In this document: piece after piece, positions 1 through 5,622 of the stretch
Layout of the letters: each line of letters starts with the position of its first letter
How positions within the stretch are numbered: the stretch's first letter is position 1
DNA from: Opitutales bacterium
Lineage (GTDB): Bacteria > Verrucomicrobiota > Verrucomicrobiia > Opitutales > Oceanipulchritudinaceae
Assembly (NCBI GenBank): GCA_007123395.1
Contig: SKLD01000302.1
Coordinates: 1 to 5,622 of the forward strand
Direction of reading: 5' to 3'
DNA length: 5,622 nt
Translations under genes and position numbers: made by a program
Notes under the pieces: model-generated
What the model was told of the DNA's origin: nothing
Seen by the model: only the letters and a program-made list of their open reading frames with translations
Database searches by the model: none

Positions 1-60
1 AATGTCTACGGCTCGCATGGTTTTCCGTGGTTGCGCATCGACGACGTGAGCGTGGTGCGC
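1..60 (+). other. C-terminal edge of a carbohydrate-binding-type beta-sandwich (protein domain, partial)
   Basis: Residues 1-20 end in WLRIDDVSVV (10-19), the usual last strand of a jelly-roll carbohydrate-binding-type domain, in which the phrase 'IDDVSV' closes the fold. The same ending recurs as RLRVDNLRVI at residues 239-248, just before the second Ig-like domain. The rest of this module lies upstream of the window, so its binding family cannot be assigned. Confidence 0.55.
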
Positions 61-3000
61 ACTGTAGCCCCGGTCATCCATTTTGCCTCACCTGAATACG
101 GCGCGGAAGTTATTGAGGGAACGCCGATTGAAATTGCTGGAGACGCATTTGGCGTGAGCGCGGACCTGGCGTGGGTGCGTGTCTACCTCGATGATCGTTT
201 GCTCGGAACGTTCACCCAGTCGGCCTTTAGCTTGACCCTCACCGACTATGATCCCGGCGAACAGAACCTCCGCATCGTCGCCCGGGATATTCGCGGTGTG
301 GAGTCCGAGGTGTCGCAGCCGCTCACGGTTCTGTTCACCGATGGAACCTTGGCACCGTTTGTCCAGTATTCCTTCCGCGATGGTCTGGAAGGTGTGACCA
401 CCAGCGGCAGTATCTTAAACGGGTATTTGAACTTCAATCCCTCGGATGGGGTCGTCTGGATTTCAACTCCGCGACTGTTTCTGCAGGCGGGCGAAACCTA
501 TACCTTCCAGTTCGACGCCCACCGTGGAGATTCGAGAGACCACCCACTTTTTCTCTCTGTTGAGGATGAACCGGGATACCCGATCGAGCCCACCGTAGTC
601 GCATCCTTCAACGTCAACAAGGAGGAATGGGTTCGCTACGAGGTGAGCGTGGCTATTGAGGCCAGCGGCCCTTACTTTTTCACCCTGTTCAATGACGGCA
701 GCCAGACTTGGAACCGTCTGCGGGTGGACAACCTGCGTGTTATCGGCAATTTCAATTCCGCCCCCGTCGTCAGTTTTACGGGGCCCGTGAGCAATACCAT
801 CACCCTGGCTGGAGCTCCTTTGACCCTCAGTGCCAACGCTTCCGACGCGGATGGGCATGTGACGCGCGTCGAGTTCTGGAATGGATCCCTCCTGATTGGC
901 AGCGTCTTTGAACCTCCCTACTCATGGCTGTGGGAGTCCGCGCCGGTTGGGGATCTTACAATCACCGCTGTTGCGTATGACAACACGGGAGGATTCAGCA
1001 ATCCAGCCTCGTTGCACATCAAAGCCCTTGAGAACCGCGTCAACATTTCCACCAACATGGGAACCGCGTCGACGTCGGAGTTCATCCGGGGCATGGAATA
1101 CCAGCAGGACGGAACTCTGGTGATGGGCGGGGTCATCCATCCCGACTTTTTCACCGGGTTGGGGGTGACGCCACGGGTGCTCTCATCGGCCACACCGGGG
1201 CAGAATGGCGTCATCGTGCGGATGAGCGAGGACGGGCGCACGGTCCTCTCGGCCTCGGTGGTCGGCGAGGCCGTGGCGGATATCTCGCTCGACGCCGAGG
1301 GCAACATCTACGCCGCGGTCGGCCCCACCGGGATCGTCAAGCTCAACCCGACGGCGGACACCGTGCTCTGGCACCATACTCCGGCCGCCATGGGTATCGC
1401 CCACAAACTGGCGCACCGCATCGACGCCGCGCCGAACGGCATGACAGCGGCCCTGATGTCGGCGACCACGACCTATGGCGCGCAGACCCTTGCCGCTGGC
1501 GATGTGGCGCTGGTGCATCCCGATGGCACCCTGCATCCCGTTTTGATGGCCGGATCCGGCAGCACCTACACGACCGATGTCGCGGTCGATGCCGAGTTGG
1601 AGCGCGTGTGGATTACCGGATGGAAGAATTTTATTACCGTCGGCGAACCGACCGGAGGTTCCACATTCCCGGTCGACGTGCCGATTTTCGCCGTGCGCAG
1701 CTACGCCGCCGGCAACTTCAATGAGCGCGTCATCCGTGGCTACGACTGGGAAAGCAACGACGACAACGGGCGTTGGCTCAACCGCCTCGACAACAACATG
1801 GCGGACACCCGCACCCAGCGGGTGACCATCGCGCCGAATGGGGATGTCTATATCGGCCTCGAGTACGATGGCGGTAACACGCCGATCCGTTATGATCCCT
1901 ACGATCTTTCGGTAGTGGTTCAGCTCGTCGGTGGCGACCAATATCACAATAACGCCTTCACCTCGACAGTGCCCAAAGTTGCGGTGATCCGCCTGGACCG
2001 GGTGACCGGCGCCTTCAAAACCGGCCAGTACATGACCAACCGGCTGAACAGCGGGGCGGATAACACCATCCGCCTGACAGAAGGGGGATTGCTCGTCGAC
2101 GACGTGGGCCGGGTGCATGTGGTTGGCTCGGCTGCGGCGGGCACTCCCTTGACCTTTGACGCCTTGCCGGGGCGGTACAATGGCGGAGGCGTCCACTGGG
2201 TGCTCAGTCCGGACCTCAGCACGCGCGAAATGGTGACCCGCTGGGCAGCCTCCGGTGGCCTGCATGCGGTCGCGGTGAGCCCCTCCGGCAAAGTGGCGGT
2301 GGGCGGCAGCCTTACGGGCGATCTCATGTATCGCCGACGCGCCATGCTCAGCGAGCGCCAGAGCAGCTCCGACGCCCTCATGGTTGTGGGAGACTTTGGC
2401 GACTACTATTCTTTCCAGCCGGGGAATCACCCGCGTCTCTTCTTTACAGCGGACGATATTCCGGAGATGCGCTACCGCGCGACGCTGGCACCGTTTGACG
2501 ATATGGTGCAGACGTTGATCGAATCCCGTGATCACAACGGCGACTACCTACCCTTTGATCCCGAGCACAGCTACTCAAGGTCCATGCGCGCCAAGATCAA
2601 TGCCTTCCTGTATGTGATCACCGGTGACGAAAGCTATGCCATCGCCGCCCGCGAGGATGTGGAGTGGGTCATCGCTGGCACGCATTACGCTTGGGCCGAT
2701 CCGGGCCTGATGGGTCTGCGCAGTTACTGGATGGCCACTCACGTGGCGCTCGCGTACGACTGGTGCGCGATGTCGCCCCATTGGGATGATGCCTTTCTGT
2801 TCCAGGTATCCAAATCGTTGCTCGACATCGGCAAGGTGATCGTCAACAACGGCGGCACGGAGCAAAACACCAGCACCGCCAGCAACTGGCAAGGTGCCCG
2901 CGGTTCCGCCGGTGGGCTGGCACTGCTCGCCACCGATTCACGCTTTGATCCGGCCTTGCTCGATGCCGCCTACAACCGCGTGCGCAATTATCTTCATTCC

Positions 3001-5622
3001 AGTCTCGGCACCCATCCGGAATCCCGCGGTTGGGCTCCGGAAGGCATCGGCTACACCTACTATCCCTATGGCCTTTTTGTCGGCCCCTTTGGGATGGCGA
3101 TGGCCAACCTCGATGGACGCGACCTGCGCGCAGAGACGGCCATTTCCGCTGCATATCGCTCGCTTTTGTCTGCACCGACGGCGGCCGTTAACGTTTATGA
3201 CTACGGCGGCATCAAGCCCGACTGGGCCAATGACAATATGCACATCCGCGGCGAGGGGGTCTATGGGCAGGCGTTTTATTATATCGATCCTGCCTTATTG
3301 CCAGCCGCCCGCTATGTCTTTGACCGTTTTCAAGGTCCGCTGTCGCCGGACCGCGCGCGCTGGGATGACGGCCGCGGCGGCACGATCTGGAGCTTCCTGC
3401 ACTACCCGGCGGATGTGCCGGCGCAGTCGCCACTTGAGTTCCATGCCTGGCAAACAGCGAATTTGGATCCGCATGGGATCGGTATCTTTGCCTTCCGTAA
3501 TCAGTTTCAGGACGAAGGCGATATACTGTCGCAATTCAAGGCGCGTTTGTTTACCGAAGTGGGCCACGACGGGCCGGATGGCCTCGGCTTCCGCATTATC
3601 GGTAATGACACCGCATGGGTCGTCGGCGGCGGACGTGACAATCCTGGCAAAAGCACCAGCCAAGCGACTCTATACAAAGTGGATCCCGATGCGCAGCTGG
3701 CAGCTGCGACCAACCTCGGCACCGGCACTCTGGTCGGCACGCCACTGGTGAAAGTCGATGGCGGCGGCCACGTGATCGCGGAGATGGCCTCCAACAACAT
3801 GGGCGTGGCCAACCACAAGCGTTGGTACATGACCGACTTTGACAGCGCGGCCACCGGCGCGCAGGCAGCCTTCCTCGTGGCCGACACCAGCGCCGACGCC
3901 ACCTATTGGCAGTTGCCCACCTCGCCCTTCAATACAGTCACAACCAGTGGCAACACCTTCACAATCACTGCGCCCAACGGCGCAACCCTGCAAGGCACGG
4001 TCCTGCACCCAGCCGGGGCGGTTCTTGCCCACGGCACCCGCAGCAGAGGCAGCGCGTTCTCGCTGCAATTTGGAGGATCCCTCGCCGAAGCGGATCCGGT
4101 TATGAATCCTCAGGTTTCGGAAAATAAGTTCGTGACCGTCCAGAGCAGCGGCGGCGATTTTCTCATCGCCTTTACCATCCAGCCTGCCGGGGAAACGCAT
4201 CCCGCGGTCTCGCGGACCTCGGGCACGGTGGCCGACGCCGTCGTGCAGATCGGCGCCCGTAGTTACGGAATCACTGCGGACAACATCCTGTATGATGGCC
4301 AGCCCTACATGCACCCCGATGCGCAGATCGTCTTCGATGCCGGTGATGGTGTGGTGCTGGACGGCACCCTCAACCAAACGGTGTCCTACGGCGGATCTCC
4401 TGTGGCCCCGGTCATTGAAGCTCCCGCGGGCTACGTCTTCCTCGGCTGGAGCCATGCCTTTGACGCCATCACCCGCGATATGGTGATCGAGGCGGTCTAC
4501 GCCCCGATCGAGGGGACGCCCATTGCGCCGTCCTTCCTGCGCGGCACTGCGCCCACTGGAGGCTTCATCGCCCTGCAATGGAACGACAACAGCATCGGCG
4601 AGACCGGCTTCACGGTGGAGGAAAGCAGCGACGGCGGCCAGTCATGGTTCCTTGCCGCAGCCCTCCCGGAGAACAGCACCGGCGTGCAGCTCTCGGGACG
4701 CGCTCCGTCGAGCGAATACCGCTACCGGGTGCGCGCCGAGGGCACGGAAGCGCCTTCCGCATGGAGCAACACCCTGGTGCTCAACACGCCCCCCCTGAAC
4801 CTGCCGCCGTTCTTTACCAGCGAGCCGCCGGCGGTGGCGCATGAAGGGACTTTATTTAACTACTACCTTCAGGCCGAAGATCCCGATGAGGACAGCATGA
4901 CGCTGACGCTGATCGAGGGTCCGGAGTGGCTGAGCCTCTACAACTTCGGGGGCGGGAACGGTGTACTGACGGGTGTGCCTGTGGCAGACGCGGAGACAGT
5001 GGACGTGGTGGTGTCGGTCTCCGACGGGATCAATCCTGCCGTTGAGCAATCCTTCACGCTCACCGTCAACGCGGCGCCCGTCATCAACCTTGTCTGGCCG
5101 GGCAGCGTTCCCGTCTACCTGAGCCCCCGGCACGGCATCTATGTGGAGGCTGAGGTCACCGACGATGACGCCCCCATCAGTGTCACCTGGGAGGTTGTGC
5201 AGGGACCCGCCGGCACGCGGATCGGCGATGCGCATGCACTGGACACTGAAATCTATTTCGACCGCGCCGGAACCTACGCCGTGCGCCTCACCGCGGTGGA
5301 CGCCCTCGGGGCTCGCAGTGAACTGGAGTTTCCCGTGCTCGTGGACCGGCAGCCCACACGCGAAACAGCCGATGTCCTGGCATTCAGCAATACCAACAGT
5401 TACGTCACCGCATCCACCACCTTCCGCAACACCGGGCCTGAATCCCTCAACCTTGATATTGATGGAGACGGCATCACCGACACCCGGCGCTGGTACCCCT
5501 TCAGCACCCGGGACGCTGATGGAAACTGGCTCGCACCGTTGAATCCCAGCCAGTCCGCAAATGTCCATGGAGGCAGATTTTATGGCGGTTTGGTGGCCGA
5601 ACGCTTTGGCTCCACAACGCTC
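1..5622 (+). CDS. Giant secreted multidomain protein with a heparinase II/III-like polysaccharide lyase core (partial at both ends)
   Basis: Frame 1 is open for all 1,874 codons, with neither the start nor the stop in the window. Seen: Ig-like and carbohydrate-binding-type sandwiches, then a propeller-like region with seven G-x-[VIL]-[YHA] blade motifs, then a segment starting NHPRLFFTADDIPEMR that matches the N-terminal signature of heparinase II/III-like lyases, then InlB-repeat, FnIII, He_PIG and PKD-like modules. I found one cysteine (C922) and only 18 lysines, with none after K1376, which fits an acidic extracellular protein. Known: heparinase II/III-like enzymes cleave uronic-acid-containing polysaccharides by beta-elimination using Tyr/His chemistry. 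Inferred: this is a secreted or surface enzyme that binds and cuts an acidic polysaccharide; the substrate is unknown. Signal peptide, anchor and regulatory DNA lie outside the window. The lyase domain could be inactive or a remote relative. The reading frame is near certain, the enzymatic role moderately so. Confidence 0.97.
61..345 (+). other. Bacterial Ig-like domain 1 (protein domain)
   Basis: Residues 21-115. It opens with APVIHFASPEYGAEVIEGTP, continues with a VRVYLDDRLLGTF strand pair and ends LRIVARDIRGVESEVSQPLTV. This is the layout of the Big_9-type bacterial Ig domain: 'P.v.l.sP..g......G..v.i...A', then 'V.fy.dg.llg', then 'l.a.A.D..G..s.s'. Such domains are usually spacers or adhesion modules in secreted carbohydrate-active enzymes. 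It lacks the common 'SDADG' loop present in its partner at residues 254-343, which is otherwise clearly similar. Confidence 0.7.
346..747 (+). other. Carbohydrate-binding-type beta-sandwich (protein domain)
   Basis: Residues 116-249. Beta-rich with scattered aromatics. It has a SFRDGLEG opening, a central ETYTFQFDAHRG strand typical of CBM-like jelly rolls ('Y.l.f.a.......'), a WVRYEVSVAI strand and the closing SQTWNRLRVDNLRVI. The order of strands fits galactose-binding-like or CBM folds, which commonly bind glycans through surface aromatics and a calcium ion. I cannot assign a CBM family or ligand. It sits between the two Ig-like domains and repeats the arrangement cut off at the left edge. 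Confidence 0.5.
760..1029 (+). other. Bacterial Ig-like domain 2 (protein domain)
   Basis: Residues 254-343. It matches the Big_9-type pattern closely: APVVSFTGP at the start, LTLSANASDADGHVTRVEFW in the middle, LLIGSVFEPPYSWLWESAPVG, then LTITAVAYDNTGGFSNPASL at the end. Residues 21-115 show the same outline. It is probably a spacer or adhesion module that precedes the propeller-like region. Confidence 0.8.
1030..2400 (+). other. Beta-propeller-like region with seven blade motifs (protein domain)
   Basis: Residues 344-800. A short motif of the form 'h-x-h-x-x-x-G-x-h-x-h-x-G' recurs: MEYQQDGTLVMGG (365-377), ISLDAEGNIYAAV (428-440), IDAAPNGMTAAL (474-485), VAVDAELERVWITG (527-540), VTIAPNGDVYIGL (608-620), LLVDDVGRVHVVG (697-709) and VAVSPSGKVAVGG (757-769). 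This resembles SBBP or other cell-surface beta-propeller repeats, whose core is 'vavd..GnvYvtG'. Spacing is uneven, about 46 to 89 residues, so long loops decorate some blades. Copy four lacks the usual glycine before the strand. Known propellers of this type bind ligands or proteins; no catalytic residue can be named here. Two unrelated beta domains remain an alternative. Confidence 0.6.
2425..3450 (+). other. Alpha/alpha-toroid domain of a heparinase II/III-like lyase (protein domain)
   Basis: Residues 809-1150. It begins NHPRLFFTADDIPEMRYRA, the signature 'hPRLlft..dlp.lr' that opens many heparinase II/III-like and related lyase toroids. Helical segments follow, among them SMRAKINAFLYVITGDESYA (861-880) and YWMATHVALAYDW (909-921), then SNWQGARGSAGGLALLA (961-977) and GWAPEGIGYTYYPYG (1010-1024). 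In the family, an Asn-containing motif at the first position and a Tyr in the 'EG..Y..Y' motif line the active cleft. Candidates here are N962, E1014, Y1018, Y1020 and Y1021, with H1081 in DNMHIRGEGVYG as a possible further cleft residue. These roles are inferred by motif position only. The sole cysteine, C922, lies in this part. Confidence 0.7.
3451..4314 (+). other. C-terminal beta-sandwich of the heparinase II/III-like lyase (protein domain)
   Basis: Residues about 1151-1438. GIGIFAFRNQF (1159-1169) and LSQFKARLFTEVGHDGPDGL (1176-1195) follow the family pattern 'G...lr........l.f..G....gH.h.D...f.l...g'. This places H1189 and D1193 at the usual histidine and aspartate positions next to the active cleft. 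NHKRWYMTDFD (1271-1281) matches the later 'h.R.v.f......vvvD' strand. Further strands, such as GDFLIAFTIQPAG (1385-1397), fill out the sandwich. The right border is approximate because beta-strands continue until the InlB-type repeat. Confidence 0.6.
4324..4503 (+). other. Listeria-Bacteroides (InlB B-type) repeat, single copy (protein domain)
   Basis: Residues 1442-1501. QIVFDAGDGVVLDGTLNQTV is followed by VSYGGSPVAPVIEAPAGYVF and LGW, ending ITRDMVIEAVYAP. This is the 'v.f..g.G.......v..G..v..P..p..GY.F.GW......i..d..v.A.Y' pattern of PF09479, with G1477, Y1478, G1482, W1483 and Y1500 at the conserved positions. The module is a small ubiquitin-like beta fold found as a stalk or adhesion unit in surface proteins. 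Confidence 0.8.
4525..4791 (+). other. Fibronectin type III domain (protein domain)
   Basis: Residues 1509-1597. The sequence IALQWNDNSIGETGFTVEES (1523-1542) is the standard 'L.W.DNs..EtGf.ieRS' start of a bacterial FnIII domain, followed by SDGGQSWFLAAAL and the tyrosine corner EYRYRVRAEG (1572-1581), closing with AWSNTLVLNTP. W1527 is the core tryptophan. Bacterial FnIII domains are common linkers in extracellular glycan-degrading enzymes. Confidence 0.88.
4798..5070 (+). other. Putative Ig / cadherin-like He_PIG domain (protein domain)
   Basis: Residues 1600-1690. NLPPFFTSEPP opens the domain, followed by LFNYYLQAEDPDEDSMTLTL, PEWLSL (1641-1646), GVLTGVP (1654-1660) and VVVSVSDGINPAVEQSFTLTV. 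This is the He_PIG pattern: 'Y.v.a.D.DgD.lt..l...P.WL.....G.l.GtP...d.g...v.v.vsDg......~f.l.V'. The acidic ligands (AEDPDED, VSDG) suggest calcium binding as in cadherin-like domains. It is a stalk module. Confidence 0.85.
5071..5349 (+). other. PKD-like domain (protein domain)
   Basis: Residues 1691-1783. AAPVINLVWP starts it, IYVEAEVTDDDAPISVTWEV carries the 'v.D.g.p..v.W....GP' signature, and FDRAGTYAVRLTAVDALGAR (1754-1773) is the typical 'f...GtY.vrltA.D..g..s' ending. PKD domains act as beta-sandwich spacers in secreted proteins. It follows the He_PIG domain directly with almost no linker. Confidence 0.82.
5350..5622 (+). other. Start of an unassigned C-terminal module with an Asp-rich loop (protein domain, partial)
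   Basis: Residues 1784-1874, cut by the window edge. I do not recognise a named family. Its main visible feature is LDIDGDGITDTRRWYPFS (1818-1835), with D1819, D1821, D1823 and D1827 spaced like an EF-hand or dockerin-type calcium loop. A repeated helix-loop unit is not visible, so it is not a full dockerin. An aromatic and glycine-rich stretch, GGRFYGGLVAERFG (1857-1870), follows. It may be the beginning of another beta-sandwich or LamG-like domain. Confidence 0.4.

Noticed and set aside
2400..2425. Possible gene boundary between the propeller-like region and the lyase
   Set aside because: The frame has no stop here, and there is no intergenic spacer, ribosome binding site or start codon at the lyase signature. 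The two parts are one polypeptide.
1183..2535. 450-codon open frame on the reverse strand
   Set aside because: Its codons are in exact register with those of the sense gene, so it stays open wherever the sense gene avoids TTA, CTA and TCA. It ends at the sense codon TCA at 1183 and cannot extend past the sense CTA at 2548. The translation is rich in His, Arg, Gly and Ala with no recognisable domain, while the sense frame shows clear protein modules.
2894..3751. 285-codon open frame on the + strand in another frame
   Set aside because: It overlaps the lyase core completely. Its product is rich in Pro, Arg, Ser and Ala with no domain signature, as expected of an off-frame reading of GC-rich coding DNA.
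3670..4578. 302-codon open frame on the reverse strand
   Set aside because: Same register effect; it stops at the sense leucine codon CTA at 3670. It lies opposite the lyase sandwich, the InlB-type repeat and the start of the FnIII domain, and its product shows no family features.
5446..5505. Dockerin type I domain, which would imply a cellulosome-like complex
   Set aside because: Only one Asp-rich loop is visible; the second loop and the helices of the duplicated dockerin fold are not seen before the window ends.
4852..5568. 238-codon open frame on the reverse strand
   Set aside because: It stops at the sense codon TTA at 4852 and is in register with the sense gene, opposite convincing He_PIG and PKD-like domains.

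Overview
The whole window lies inside one protein-coding gene. Read on the + strand from base 1, all 1,874 codons are open: no start codon can be assigned, no stop occurs, and there is no intergenic DNA. The gene runs off both edges, so the full protein is longer than 1,874 residues. I see no RNA genes, mobile elements, CRISPR arrays, promoters or terminators, and there is no room for them. The long reverse-strand open frames are explained by codon use in this gene.

The protein is a mosaic of extracellular modules built around an apparent heparinase II/III-like polysaccharide lyase. In order (window residue numbers): the tail of a carbohydrate-binding-type beta-sandwich (1-20); an Ig-like domain (21-115); a second carbohydrate-binding-type sandwich (116-249); a second Ig-like domain (254-343); a beta-propeller-like region with seven recognisable blade motifs (344-800); the alpha/alpha-toroid part of the lyase (809-1150); its C-terminal beta-sandwich part (about 1151-1438); one Listeria-Bacteroides (InlB B-type) repeat (1442-1501); a fibronectin type III domain (1509-1597); a putative Ig/cadherin-like He_PIG domain (1600-1690); a PKD-like domain (1691-1783); and the start of a further module carrying an Asp-rich, possibly calcium-binding loop (1784-1874).

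The likely job is binding and depolymerising an acidic (uronic-acid-containing) polysaccharide outside the cell. The sandwiches and Ig-like domains would act as binding or spacer modules and the lyase as the catalytic unit. Substrate and mechanism cannot be fixed from sequence alone. The signal peptide and any secretion or anchoring signal would lie outside the window.

The organism is probably a polysaccharide-degrading bacterium of the Planctomycetota-Verrucomicrobiota group, perhaps an Opitutae-like marine verrucomicrobium. This is inferred from the GC-rich codon use, the giant Ig/PKD/FnIII/InlB mosaic style and the very acidic, lysine-poor composition, which suggests a saline habitat. It rests on general pattern recognition and is not proven.
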